Source: Myxococcales bacterium
GTDB taxonomy: Bacteria; Myxococcota_A; Polyangia; Haliangiales; Haliangiaceae
NCBI GenBank assembly: GCA_016717005.1
Contig: JADJUF010000007.1
Coordinates: forward strand, 633,631-697,630
Direction: 5' to 3'
Length of the DNA: 64,000 nucleotides
Shown here in pieces: positions 36,950 through 46,898 of this stretch (positions are counted from its first letter, which is position 1; every line of letters begins with the position of its first letter). The translations under genes were made by a program, and so were the position numbers. The notes under the pieces were generated by a model. It was not told the DNA's origin, searched no databases, and saw only the letters and a list, made by a program, of their open reading frames with translations.

Positions 36950-37104
36950 GGCGGCATCGTCGATAGTTCGTCACCTCGACGTCATCTCGTGGCGACGAGA
37001 CGAGTAGCCGGCCGGCGCCCTTCCCTCGTCGGGCCCCCGGCGCTACGATCTCGCGCGGCAGGGGCGCACGAAGGCGAGGCCGGCGCGGGGCTTGTCCTCG
37101 CGAC

Positions 37105-37370
37105 CTCTTCGGTCGAGCGCCAGGTCGACGCGCCCAGCGTCTCGCGTCGCGGGTTGGGGCCCGATCGGGGCGTGCCCCCGAGAGACCGACCTGGTCTCGA
37201 TGAGCCCCCGAGGCCTGGCGACAGCCCCCCCTGAAGACTCAGAGCTTGTCAGTTTTTCGGTCGAGCACCGAGCCGCGCGCCGGGAGTCTCGCGTCTCGGA
37301 GGGGAGGCTCGTCGGGGCTTGCCCCCGACGAGGGGAGGCCTGGCGACAGGCCTCCCTGAAGACTCAGAAC
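37105..37370. repeat. Two diverged units of the dispersed hairpin repeat, inverted relative to the 4.2-kb array
   Basis: TTCGGTCGAGC occurs at 37109 and 37256. The blocks CTGAAGACTCAGAG, GGGAGTCTCGCGTCTC and GTCGGGGCTTGCCCC follow the order of the reverse complement of the 4221 units. Hairpins: CTCGTCGGGG / CCCC(c)GACGAG with loop CTTG (37308-37332), and GGGAGGCCTG/CAGGCCTCCC with loop GCGA (37333-37356). The second stem has a different sequence from that in the first array but keeps its pairing and loop. The array reaches into the 3' end of the crp-like gene, whose TGA stop lies in the repeated CTCAGA motif. Confidence 0.8.
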
Positions 37371-38053
37371 AGCGCGCGCAGCGCGGTCAGGTCCGACAGG
37401 ATGACCTTGCGGCCGTCGGTGACGATCAGCCGCTTGCGCTTGAACTGCGACAGCGTCAACGACACGGTCTCGCGGGTCGACCCGATCAGGTTGGCCAGCT
37501 CCTGGTGGGTGATCTTCATCGCCACCAGCTTGCCGCGGACGTCGTCGACGCCGTACTCGTCGGCGAGCAGGAGCAGCTGCTCGGCCAGCTTGGCCGAGAC
37601 GTCGCGGAACACCAGCGCCTCGAGCTTGTTCTCGAGCTCGTGGCGGCGGGTGATCACCGCGCGCGCGACCGCGGTGGCGAGCGCCGCGCTCGACAGCAGG
37701 ATGCGCTCGAAGTCGGCCTTGTCGACCTCGGCCAGGAGCGCGTTCTCGACCGCCTCGGCCATCTCGGTGCGGGCGGCGACGCCGATGAGGCAGCTCTCGC
37801 CGAACATGTCGGCCGGGCCGCAGTAGCCCAGCGTCAGCGACTTGCCGTCGCGGGTCACCTTGCAGATCTTCAGGCGCCCGCCGCAGACGAAGAACAGCGA
37901 GCGGCTCGGATCGCCGGGCAGGTAGACCACGTCGCGGCGCCGCACCTCGCGCAGCTCCACCTTCTCGGCGAGCCGGGCCAGGACGTCCGGGCCGGCCTCG
38001 GCGAGGACCGCGACCTTCTTCAGGTACCACAGCGTCCGCTTCGGATCGGTCAC
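37364..38053 (-). CDS. Crp/Fnr-family transcription regulator
   Basis: The protein has 229 residues from GTG 38053. The N-terminal cyclic-nucleotide-binding-like beta-roll (~25-120) has VVYLPGDPSRSLFFVCGGRLKICKV and a degenerate phosphate cassette (MFGESCLIGVAARTEMAEAVE). The long dimerisation helix follows, then a winged helix (~155-225) with LVAMKITHQELANLIGSTRETVSLTLSQFKRKRLIV, the recognition helix being ETVSLTLSQF. There are no N-terminal Cys ligands for an Fe-S cluster as in Fnr. Its effector is unknown; cAMP cannot be assumed. Its predicted promoter lies inside the 3' end of the CPBP gene. Confidence 0.92.
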   Translation of the reverse strand: MTDPKRTLWYLKKVAVLAEAGPDVLARLAEKVELREVRRRDVVYLPGDPSRSLFFVCGGRLKICKVTRDGKSLTLGYCGPADMFGESCLIGVAARTEMAEAVENALLAEVDKADFERILLSSAALATAVARAVITRRHELENKLEALVFRDVSAKLAEQLLLLADEYGVDDVRGKLVAMKITHQELANLIGSTRETVSLTLSQFKRKRLIVTDGRKVILSDLTALRALF

Positions 38054-38880
38054 GGCCGCAACGTACCAGAACCGCGCCGGGCCGGGGGCGCGAACGGCCC
38101 GGGGCTGCGCCAGGCGATCGCGAAGCCGCCGAGCGACAGCGCCGCGGCCCCGGCGATCATGAGCCACGGGTCGCGCTCGACGGCGCGGGCCAGCGCCGGC
38201 ACCAGCCGTAACCCGAGCAGCGCGACGATCAGGTTGTTGGTGGCGTGCAGCGCGATCGCCGGCCAGATCGAGCGGGCCCGGGCCGCGAGCGCACCCGCCA
38301 CCGCGCCGAGGATCGCGGTCGCGACCATCCGCGCCGGCTCGAGGTGCAGGAGCGCGAACACCAGCGTCGACAGCGCGATCGCCAGCCCGCGCCCGAGCCG
38401 CGGCGTCAGCCCGCCGGCGAGCAGCCCGCGGTGGGTCAGCTCCTCGCTCACCGCCGGCACGATCACCATCGTGATCATCACGACCGCCACGCTGGGCTGG
38501 TCGGCGAACAGCGCGGTCGACCAGGCCCGGACCTCGTGCTCGCGCTCGGTCAGCCGCACCACCGGCGCCGCGGCGTGGAGCGCCAGCAGCCACAGCCCGG
38601 CGCCGCACACGATCGCGCCGACCACCGCGCCCGCCCGCGGCCGCGTCAGCCCCAGGTGCGCGCGATCGACCTCGTGCACGCGCGCGATCGCCAGCGGCAC
38701 CAGGCCGAGCCCGACCGCCAGGGCGATCGCGCCCGAGACGCGATCGGTGCCGATCAGGATCGCGACGCCGTACATGGTCGCGATCGCCAGCGCGTAGGTC
38801 GCCAGGGTCGTGCCCAGCGTCAACGGCTCGCCGGGCCCGTGGTACAAGCGTCGGGTGAAGTTCTGGGTCGGGCTCGCCAT
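38050..38880 (-). CDS. CPBP-family intramembrane metalloprotease-like protein
   Basis: The protein has 276 residues with several hydrophobic helices (TLATYALAIATMYGVAILIG, GAIALAVGLGLVPLAIA, AVVGAIVCGAGLWLLALHAAA and others). CPBP (Abi/CAAX) motifs are present: SEELTHRGLL (EExxxR-type, motif 1), FALLHLEP (His, motif 2) and IALHATNNLIVAL (His, motif 3). Such proteins may cleave prenylated or bacteriocin-like substrates; function here is unknown. The start at 38880 overlaps the start of the divergent gene at 38855 by 26 bp. It ends 3 bp into the crp-like gene start. Confidence 0.8.
   Translation of the reverse strand: MASPTQNFTRRLYHGPGEPLTLGTTLATYALAIATMYGVAILIGTDRVSGAIALAVGLGLVPLAIARVHEVDRAHLGLTRPRAGAVVGAIVCGAGLWLLALHAAAPVVRLTEREHEVRAWSTALFADQPSVAVVMITMVIVPAVSEELTHRGLLAGGLTPRLGRGLAIALSTLVFALLHLEPARMVATAILGAVAGALAARARSIWPAIALHATNNLIVALLGLRLVPALARAVERDPWLMIAGAAALSLGGFAIAWRSPGPFAPPARRGSGTLRP
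38060..38065 (-). promoter_or_regulatory. -10 box (TACGTT), leaderless-type, of the crp-like gene
   Basis: TACGTT on the minus strand ends 6 nt before GTG 38053, inside the last codons of the CPBP gene. Confidence 0.45.
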
Positions 38881-39457
38881 CGGCGCTGCGCTCGGCGCGA
38901 GCGCAATGTACCTCGGCCTGAAGCGGCCATGGCGCGGCGCGCCCGCCCCACCGCCGGTGGCCGCGATCGCACCGCCGCCGGTCGACGCCGGCGTGGCGCC
39001 GACCGGCAAGAAGAAGCGCGGCAAGCGCGTCGCGACGACGTCGTCCGCGGGCGGCGCGGCCGAGCGCGAGGTCGACGACGACGTGGTCCTGACCGACGCC
39101 GATCGCAAGGTCGAGTGGCGCGGCGACGCGGTCGCGGCGCCGCCGCGGCTGATCGACATGGAGGCCGCGGACGCGCGCGCGCTCGACGACGACGAGATCG
39201 CCGCGGGCATCGCCGGCGGCTCGCGGGCGGTGGTCGACTGCATCAAGGACGCCGCCGGCCCGGCGCCGCTGTCGGGCGAGGTCACGCTGAAGATGCTGGT
39301 CGGCGGCGACGGGCGGGTCACGAAGGCCCGGGTCCGCGCGGCGGTCTACCTGCACGAGCACGGTCTCACGGCCTGCGCCCGGCGCGCTGCGCGCGGCTTC
39401 AGCTTCGCGGCGACCGGCGCGCCCACGGTCGTGACCGCGCCGTTCTACCTCAACTGA
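38855..39457 (+). CDS. Single-pass membrane protein with AgmX/PglI-type C-terminal domain
   Basis: The protein has 200 residues from GTG 38855. The N-terminal anchor (FWVGLAIGAALGASAMYLG) is followed by a Pro/Ala linker, a Lys/Arg patch (GKKKRGKR) and an acidic region. The C-terminal ~90 residues (VDCIKDAAGPAPLSGEVTLKMLVGGDGRV...CARRAARGFSF...VVTAPFYLN) match the AgmX/PglI C-terminal pattern, a TonB-like fold with two conserved Cys. In myxobacteria such proteins are linked to gliding and the Glt/Agl machinery; here the role is inferred only from the family. A TACAAG -10-like box lies 6 nt before the start. Confidence 0.7.
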   Translation: MKFWVGLAIGAALGASAMYLGLKRPWRGAPAPPPVAAIAPPPVDAGVAPTGKKKRGKRVATTSSAGGAAEREVDDDVVLTDADRKVEWRGDAVAAPPRLIDMEAADARALDDDEIAAGIAGGSRAVVDCIKDAAGPAPLSGEVTLKMLVGGDGRVTKARVRAAVYLHEHGLTACARRAARGFSFAATGAPTVVTAPFYLN

Positions 39458-41670
39458 CCGACCGGCCCCCGTCGCCGACCGCGGCGCGCGCGCCCGCTCC
39501 GCCGCGCGGCGCAGATCGCCCACGCGCGCGGGGCGTGCCGTCGTGGGTTACTGCATCCAGTCCGGCGTCGGACCTGCGGTGCCGCTGCCGGTCCCCGAGC
39601 CCGAGCCTGTCGGCGGCTTGGCCGACCCCGAGCCGCTGCCCGTCGCCGAGCCCGTGCCCGTGCCGGTCCCCGTCGGCGGCTTGGCCGAGCCCGTGCCGCT
39701 GCCCGTCGCCGAGCCCGTGCCGGTGGCGGAGCCGGCCCCGGTTCCTGTCGGTGGCTTGGCCGAGCCGGTCCCCGTGCCGGTCCCCGAGCCGGTGCCGGTG
39801 CCCGTGCCGGTCGGCGTCGCCGAGCCCGAGCCGGACCCCGTGCCCGTGCCGGTCGGCGTCGCCGAGCCGAGCCCGAGCCCGAGCCCGAGCCCGTGCCCGT
39901 GCCGGTCCCCGCGCCCGAGCCCGAGCCGGTCCCGGTGGGCGTCGCCGAGCCCGAGCCCGAGCCCGTGCTCGAACCCGAGCCCGAGCCCGTGTCCGAGCCG
40001 CTGTCGGAGCCGGCCGAGGACCCGGAGCCGCTGCCGGCGGTGCGCACCGCCAGCTCGCCGTTCGCGGTCGCGGCCAGCACGTCGCCCTCGACGGCGAAGT
40101 CGCCGGTCGCGATCTGCCCCGTCCACGGCGAGAAGCCGCGCTTGCGCAGGTAGACCCGCACGACGCTCTTGGCCGCCTGGGCCCGCGTCAACGGGACGTC
40201 GGCCGGCGTGACCTTGCCGGTGCTGACGCCGTCGATCGCGATGTCGGCGCCGGCCGGGGTCGAGGTCACGTGGATGAGCTTCGACATCACCTCGAGCTTG
40301 GCGCTCGCGGTCTTGTCACCGCCGGTGACCTGCAGCTCGCTGGTGAGGAACCCGGGCGCGCTGATCCGGATCGTGAACGCCTTGCCGACCTCGAGGTCGG
40401 CGGTGAACGGCACCGGGCCGCTCGCGCCGGTCTCGACCACCTCGACGGTGGCGTTGGGCACGTTGGCCTTGATGACGGTCGGCTCGGTCTCCACCTCCAC
40501 CGCCGCGTCGGGCGCGAGCTCGGCGGCGTCGGCCGGTGCGACCGCCGCGTCGGGCGCGATCGCGGCGACCTGGCTGCCGGACGCGGTGCCCGCGGTCGGA
40601 GCCTCGGCGGGCCCGGCGTGCTTGCGCAGGACGAAGAACCAGACGCCGGCGGCGACGATCGCGGCCAGCAGCAGCCCGATGACCACGGCCGAGGCACCCT
40701 TCGACGACGTCGTCGGGATTGCGGTCGGCTCCGCGGGCGTCGCCGTGGCCTTGGCCGGGACGATCGGCGCCTTCGCCGCCGTGGCCGGCGCGGCGACCGC
40801 CGCGGGCCGGGACGCGGCCGCCTTGGCCGCGGCGATCGCCGGCTCGTCGGGCGGCGGGGTCGCGGGCGTGGCCACCGGCGCGGGCGGCGCCACCGGCACC
40901 GGCACCGCGTGGATCGGCGCGGTCACCGCCTGCGCGGCCGGGGCCTCGGTCGGCTCGGTCGCGGCGATGGCGCGCGGCGTCGCCCGGGGCGGCGGCTCCG
41001 CAGCCGGCGTCGGAGCTGGCGCGGGCGTCGGCATCGGCGCCGCCGTGGCGGCGACCAGCTCCTCGAGCGAGCGCACCTTGGTGGCCTCCTCGAAGGTCTC
41101 CTCGGGGAACTCGTCGGCGTCGCTGTGGAACGGCATCGGCCGCGGCAGCGGCGTGTTGTCGGTCCGCTCGTCGGCGAAGCCCGCCTTCGACGGGGCCATC
41201 TGCCCGAGCTTGGGCTTCGGCTCGCCGGCGAGCGCGCCCATCAGCGGCGACGGCGCGACCCGCGTCGGCGCGTCCATGAAGTTCTTGTTCGGCGGCGGCT
41301 CGGTGATCGGGGCCTGCCCCGAGGGGTGCCGCGCCTTCTCGGCCAGGATGCGATCGAGGATCGGCTGGCTGCCGTCGCCGAGGCGATCGAACCGAACCCC
41401 CATGCCGGGCGCGGCGTTGGGCCGGGTGGGATCGTTCTCGCGGGTCCAGACGACCGTGCCGTCACCGGTGATGAGCGGCGTGGCGTCGCGGAGCTGGAAC
41501 TCGAACCGCATCTGGGTGCCGACGGCCAGCGGCTCCTTGGTGCGGATGAAGATCCCGCCGGGGCTCACGTCGGCCGCGTACCGCTCGATGAACTGATCGA
41601 GGGTCGCGCTCTTGAACTTGATCTTCAGCGTGACGGGAGCGCGCTTGGCTTGACGGGTGTTTGGATCCAC
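39445..41670 (-). CDS. PilZ-domain / PEGA membrane protein with Gly-Ser-Thr repeat tail (frameshifted in the tail)
   Basis: From GTG 41670 (GGAG upstream). The N-terminal PilZ domain (~8-112: RQAKRAPVTLKIKFKS, DVSPGGIFIRTKEPL, GMGVRFDRLGDGSQP) is a myxobacterial-type c-di-GMP-binding or PilZ-like module. A long Pro/Ala/Thr linker leads to one transmembrane helix (~325-347, ASAVVIGLLLAAIVAAGVWFFVL). A periplasmic beta region follows with a PEGA motif (IHVTSTPAGADIAIDGVSTGKVTPADVPL, about 475-505). The tail consists of GSGSGT-type repeats encoded by GC hexamers. As sequenced, one missing G near 39868 shifts the frame into Arg-rich sequence running to 39445. In the other frame the repeat continues (SATPTGTGTGSG..., four KPPTG or TPTG blocks) and stops at 39548 after ...GPTPDWMQ. 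Confidence 0.8.
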   Translation of the reverse strand: MDPNTRQAKRAPVTLKIKFKSATLDQFIERYAADVSPGGIFIRTKEPLAVGTQMRFEFQLRDATPLITGDGTVVWTRENDPTRPNAAPGMGVRFDRLGDGSQPILDRILAEKARHPSGQAPITEPPPNKNFMDAPTRVAPSPLMGALAGEPKPKLGQMAPSKAGFADERTDNTPLPRPMPFHSDADEFPEETFEEATKVRSLEELVAATAAPMPTPAPAPTPAAEPPPRATPRAIAATEPTEAPAAQAVTAPIHAVPVPVAPPAPVATPATPPPDEPAIAAAKAAASRPAAVAAPATAAKAPIVPAKATATPAEPTAIPTTSSKGASAVVIGLLLAAIVAAGVWFFVLRKHAGPAEAPTAGTASGSQVAAIAPDAAVAPADAAELAPDAAVEVETEPTVIKANVPNATVEVVETGASGPVPFTADLEVGKAFTIRISAPGFLTSELQVTGGDKTASAKLEVMSKLIHVTSTPAGADIAIDGVSTGKVTPADVPLTRAQAAKSVVRVYLRKRGFSPWTGQIATGDFAVEGDVLAATANGELAVRTAGSGSGSSAGSDSGSDTGSGSGSSTGSGSGSATPTGTGSGSGAGTGTGTGSGSGSGSARRRRPARARGPARARRRRPARAPAPARGPARGPARPSHRQEPGPAPPPARARRRAAARARPSRRRGPARARARRRAAARGRPSRRQARARGPAAAPQVRRRTGCSNPRRHAPRAWAICAARRSGRARRGRRRGPVGQLR
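39548..40010 (-). repeat. Coding GC hexamer repeat tract (Gly-Ser/Thr tail of the PilZ-PEGA protein)
   Basis: Degenerate repeats of GGC(T/A)CG units, arranged in longer blocks ending in GGCACG...GCCAAGCCGCC. This is the site of the one-base frame change near 39868. On the plus strand the same tract reads as Pro-Glu/Val-Pro repeats, which are not thought to be a gene. Confidence 0.75.
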
Positions 41671-41762
41671 CAGGGTTCTCCAGAATTCGACCGGCCATGT
41701 CCGATCTGCGGCGGGGACCGTCGCTCGGATCGCAACGCGTCGATATGTTTCATCTTAGGAGC

Positions 41763-43541
41763 ATGACCCGCGAGATTGCAATGAACACGGCCCGCGAGCG
41801 CACGGGCGATCGCCGCGCCCACCCTCGCCCACACGCGCGCGGCGCCCGGGCCGCGATCGCCGTGGTCGCCCTGCTGGCGGTCGCCCGCCCGGCGCGCTCG
41901 GCCTACGGCCCGCCGCTCACCTCGCGAACCGGCGCCGTCGCTGCGGACGACCCCACGGCCAGCGCGGTCGGCGCCGCGGTCCTCGGCGACGGCGGCAACG
42001 CCATGGACGCCGCGGTCGCGACCGTGCTCGCGCTCGGGGTCGTCAACCCGACCTCGTCCGGGATCGGTGGCGGCGGGTTCGCGATCGTCTACGACGCCGC
42101 GTCCGGCCAGACCGTCGCCCTCGACTTCCGCGAGGTCGCGCCGGCGGCGCTGGACCCCGGCGACTTCGTCCGCGACGGCGCGATCGACCCGAACCTGGCG
42201 CGCCGCGGGGGCCTGGCCGTGGGCGTCCCCGGCGAGGTCGCCGGCCTCGCGCTGATGTCGCAGCGGTTCGGACGCCTCAGCTGGCGCCGCGTGGTGGCGC
42301 CATCGGTGCGGCTGGCGCGCGACGGCTACGCGACCAGCTGGTTCTTCGCCCAGGCCGCGGCGCGCGTGGCCCCCGACCTGCCGGACGAGCCGGCCTATCT
42401 CCCGCTGCGCGCGCTGCTCACCGAGGACGGCGCGCCGCGCCGCTGGGGGCAGCCGATGGCGCGCCCGGCGCTGGCGGCCACGCTCGCGGCGCTCGCGACC
42501 GATCCCCGGGCGCTGGCCGTCGGGCCGATCGCCGACGACATCGTCGCCACGGCGGCGGCCGCCGGCGGGGTGCTGACCGCGGCTGATCTGGCGGACTACG
42601 TCGTCGCCGAGCGCGCGCCGCTGCGCGGCTCGTGGCACGGGCTCGAGCTCGCGACCATGCCGATCCCGTCGTCGGGCGGCGCCGTGCTCCTCGAGGCCCT
42701 CGCGCTGCTCGATCGCGCGAAGGTCGACCTCCCGCGCCTGGGGCCAGGCTCGTCCGCGGCGCTGCACCTGATCGCCGAGGCCGCCAAGCACGGGTTCGCG
42801 GATCGCGCGCGCGCCCTCGGCGACACCGACGCGGGCCGCGCCGCCGCCGCCGCGATGCTCGAGCCCAAGCGCCTCGACGCGCTGGCCCGGACGCTCGCGC
42901 CCGATCACACGCTGCCGAGCGCGCGCTACGGCGAGCCGGCGCCGGTCGTGACCCACGGCCCGGGCGGCACCAGCCACGTGTGCGTGATCGATCGCGACGG
43001 CAACGCCGTGTCGCTCACGACCACGGTCAACGGCTACTACGGCAGCAAGCTGGTCACCGCCGGCGGCGTCGTGCTCAACAACCAGATGGACGACTTCGCG
43101 CTCGCCGCCGACACGTCGAACATGTTCGGCCTGCGCCAGGGCGCCGAGAACCTGGTCGGCCCGGGCAAGCGGCCGCTGTCGTCGATGACGCCGGTGCTGG
43201 TGTTCGAAGGCGGCAAGGTGGTCGGCTGCGTCGGCGGCTCGGGCGGCCCGCGGATCATCTCGAACGTGCTGCAGGTGCTCCTGGGGATGTTCGCGTTCGA
43301 CCTCGACCCGCGGGCCGCCGTCGGCGCGCCGCGGGTCCACCACCAGTGGCTGCCCGACGTGCTCACCGTCGAGGCCGACCTGCCCGCCGACGTCCGCGAC
43401 GGCCTGACCGCGCGCGGCCACACCGTCGTGATCAGCCCGTCGCCGACCGCGGTCCAGGTGTTGCGGGTCCGGCCCGATGGCGTCATCGAGGCCGCCAGCG
43501 ACCCGCGCAAGAACGGGGCGCCGGCGGCGCCGGCGCGGTAG
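41763..43541 (+). CDS. ggt: Gamma-glutamyltransferase
   Basis: The protein has 592 residues. A Sec signal (AIAVVALLAVARPARSAYG, ~37-58) exports it. It shows DDPTASAVGAAVLGDGGNAMDAAVA, GIGGGGFAIVYD, the autoprocessing/catalytic Thr403 in GPGGTSHVCVIDRDGNAVSLTTTVN, LNNQMDDFA, GKRPLSSMTPVLVFEGGK and GGSGGPRIIS. It hydrolyses or transfers gamma-glutamyl groups (glutathione, gamma-glutamyl peptides) in the periplasm after self-cleavage into two chains. A short AGGAG lies 1-2 nt before ATG 41763; ATG 41781 is an alternative. The -10 of the next gene overlaps this gene's TAG stop. Confidence 0.93.
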   Translation: MTREIAMNTARERTGDRRAHPRPHARGARAAIAVVALLAVARPARSAYGPPLTSRTGAVAADDPTASAVGAAVLGDGGNAMDAAVATVLALGVVNPTSSGIGGGGFAIVYDAASGQTVALDFREVAPAALDPGDFVRDGAIDPNLARRGGLAVGVPGEVAGLALMSQRFGRLSWRRVVAPSVRLARDGYATSWFFAQAAARVAPDLPDEPAYLPLRALLTEDGAPRRWGQPMARPALAATLAALATDPRALAVGPIADDIVATAAAAGGVLTAADLADYVVAERAPLRGSWHGLELATMPIPSSGGAVLLEALALLDRAKVDLPRLGPGSSAALHLIAEAAKHGFADRARALGDTDAGRAAAAAMLEPKRLDALARTLAPDHTLPSARYGEPAPVVTHGPGGTSHVCVIDRDGNAVSLTTTVNGYYGSKLVTAGGVVLNNQMDDFALAADTSNMFGLRQGAENLVGPGKRPLSSMTPVLVFEGGKVVGCVGGSGGPRIISNVLQVLLGMFAFDLDPRAAVGAPRVHHQWLPDVLTVEADLPADVRDGLTARGHTVVISPSPTAVQVLRVRPDGVIEAASDPRKNGAPAAPAR

Positions 43542-43544
43542 GCT
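43539..43544 (+). promoter_or_regulatory. -10 box (TAGGCT), leaderless-type, overlapping the ggt stop codon
   Basis: TAGGCT ends 6 nt before ATG 43551. Its first three bases are the TAG stop of the upstream gene. Confidence 0.35.
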
Positions 43545-43550
43545 CGGCCC

Positions 43551-44066
43551 ATGGCATCGTCGCGCTGGACCGCGGCCGCCGGGCTCGGGCTCGCGGCCGC
43601 CATGCTGATCGCCGCGGCGACCTCGTCGCGCTGGCTCGTCGCCGAGGTGCACTCGTTCCAGGCCAACGCCAGCCTGCAGATCGGCCTCACCAGCCTCAAG
43701 GCGTGCGTCACGACCACGCTCGGCAGCCAGTGCGAGCGCGCGGCGTGGACCGACTTCCCGGGCGGCACCAACGCCTCGACGTGGATGTGGATGGGGCGGC
43801 TGATCTTCTTCGTGAGCCTGGCGGCGGCGCTGGGCCTGGTCGTCCTCGGCGGCCTGGCCGTGACCGAGGTCGAGCTGCACGCGCCGGTGCCGCTGCCGCG
43901 CATCGTGCTGTGGATGTGCCTGGCGATCCTGCCGCTCATGATCGGCTACTGGCTGTTCCCGCCCAGCGGGTTGAGCCAGCTCGAGGCCGGCCGCGGCTTC
44001 GCGCTGGGCGCGCTGGGCACGCTGGCGGGCGCGTTCACGGCCTGGCGCCAGCTCCCGGACGAGTGA
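43551..44066 (+). CDS. Four-helix membrane protein of unknown function
   Basis: The protein has 171 residues with predicted transmembrane helices at ~7-27 (AAAGLGLAAAMLIAAATSSRW), ~85-105 (RLIFFVSLAAALGLVVLGGL), ~118-138 (IVLWMCLAILPLMIGYWLF) and ~147-165 (GRGFALGALGTLAGAFTAW). A large loop between helices 1 and 2 holds two Cys (LKACVTTTLGSQCERAAW) and probably faces the periplasm. The layout recalls claudin-like or MARVEL-like four-helix proteins only superficially. No family is recognised. It follows ggt by 9 bp. Confidence 0.65.
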   Translation: MASSRWTAAAGLGLAAAMLIAAATSSRWLVAEVHSFQANASLQIGLTSLKACVTTTLGSQCERAAWTDFPGGTNASTWMWMGRLIFFVSLAAALGLVVLGGLAVTEVELHAPVPLPRIVLWMCLAILPLMIGYWLFPPSGLSQLEAGRGFALGALGTLAGAFTAWRQLPDE

Positions 44067-44103
44067 TCGGCCCCGGCGGCGCTGGGCGCGCGCGGCGCCC
44101 GCG

Positions 44104-45033
44104 CTACTTGCGCGCGACGAAGTCGATCGACGTGATCGCCAGCTGCTCGCGGGTGTACTTCGCGAACTCGGGGTGCACGGTGATCCGGTCGAGCTGGGCC
44201 AGGCGCTCGGGCTTGGCCCGCGACGTGTCGAGCGCGATCGTGAAGCCGCCCGCGATGGCGAGCTCGGTGAAGTCGGGCGCGCGCAGCCGGTTCTGGTACA
44301 GGAACCGGTTCTGCCACTTGGCGAACCGCGCCGACGAGTACGACAGGTAGTGGAGCTGATCGATCTTGCCGTCGCCGTAGGCGTAGTGGTCGCCGCAGTT
44401 GACGCCGTGGATCATCACGCCGCCGGCCGGCAAGAGCCGCTTCGCCTCGGCGAAGATCGCCGCGATCACCGGGCCCGGCACGTGCTCGAGCACGCTGTTC
44501 GAGAAGACGATGTCGATCGAGCCGTCGGCCAGGGTCGTGGCGCTGGCGTCGGCCGGGGCGTGGTACTCGACCACGCCGTCGGTCGCGGCCGTGACGTCGG
44601 CGCCCCCGGCCAGGGCCCGCGCGACCTTGGCCAGGCGGTGCTCGACGTCGCCGGCGCTGACCCCGGCGGTCGCGGCCAGCACGTCGATGTGCGCGGGCAC
44701 CGCCAGCACCTCGACGCACTGCCGGGTCAACGCCGGGCGCAGGTAGCGGTTGAGATCGACCGTGACCACGCGCGCGGCGCCGGCCGCGTACAGCGCGAAC
44801 GGAAACAGCGTGTACCAGCCGGACCCGATCTCGAGCATGCGCGCGCCGGGGACCTGGACCCCGCACTGCCGCAGCATGTCGACCATGACCCGCCAGTCGT
44901 CGACCTTGATCGTCATCTCGCGGGTGACGTTGCGGAGGCCGCCGGCCCGCCGCTGGAGCTGGTAGTGCAGCTCGTCGCCGCGGGGGACGACACCCAAGAC
45001 CTTCTGGATCGCGCCCTTGATGCGCCAGTGCAT
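44104..45033 (-). CDS. SAM-dependent methyltransferase (class I)
   Basis: The protein has 309 residues. Motif I is MLEIGSGWYTLFPFALYAAG (~66-85), followed by VVTVDLN (acidic binding residue), a long insertion, SIDIVFSNSVLEHVPGP (motif IV) and LLPAGGVMIHGVNCGDHY. The pattern is that of small-molecule or sugar/lipid methyltransferases; the substrate is unknown. ATG 45033 is preceded by TAAGGT 10 nt upstream. It is divergent from the biotin carboxylase gene. Confidence 0.85.
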   Translation of the reverse strand: MHWRIKGAIQKVLGVVPRGDELHYQLQRRAGGLRNVTREMTIKVDDWRVMVDMLRQCGVQVPGARMLEIGSGWYTLFPFALYAAGAARVVTVDLNRYLRPALTRQCVEVLAVPAHIDVLAATAGVSAGDVEHRLAKVARALAGGADVTAATDGVVEYHAPADASATTLADGSIDIVFSNSVLEHVPGPVIAAIFAEAKRLLPAGGVMIHGVNCGDHYAYGDGKIDQLHYLSYSSARFAKWQNRFLYQNRLRAPDFTELAIAGGFTIALDTSRAKPERLAQLDRITVHPEFAKYTREQLAITSIDFVARK

Positions 45034-45171
45034 TGCGCGCCGGACCTTACACGAACACCGGGCCGCTCGCCGCCACCCCGGCCCGGCTCCGCGCGCGCAG
45101 GCGGCGCGGCCGGGGGCGACCGTCCGGCGCGGTCCGTGAACCGCGGTCGCGCGCCCAGCCGCCACCGGCCA

Positions 45172-45187
45172 GGTCTGGCGCCAGACC
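45172..45187. promoter_or_regulatory. Perfect 16-bp palindrome, possible operator of the biotin carboxylase gene
   Basis: GGTCTGGCGCCAGACC is centred ~38 bp before the predicted transcription start of the accC-like gene, covering the expected -35 region. The symmetry and place fit a dimeric repressor. It also lies 139 bp upstream of the divergent methyltransferase start. Confidence 0.45.
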
Positions 45188-45204
45188 GGCGCGATGACTC
45201 GGTG

Positions 45205-45210
45205 TAGATT
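45205..45210 (+). promoter_or_regulatory. -10 box (TAGATT), leaderless-type, of the biotin carboxylase gene
   Basis: TAGATT ends 8 nt before ATG 45219. No Shine-Dalgarno. The palindrome at 45172-45187 lies 17 bp upstream. Confidence 0.5.
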
Positions 45211-45218
45211 CTGCGCCG

Positions 45219-46760
<1,542 letters not shown>

Positions 46761-46898
46761 CCCGATCCGCGCTCGGCGCGGGCCCGGCCTGACGGCGGCG
46801 GGAGGATCGATCATACGCCCGGGACCGGGCTGGTCAACGACGAAGCGTGCGACGAACGCACGCATCGTGACGATCGCGCGTTGCGTGCGCGCGAGCGA

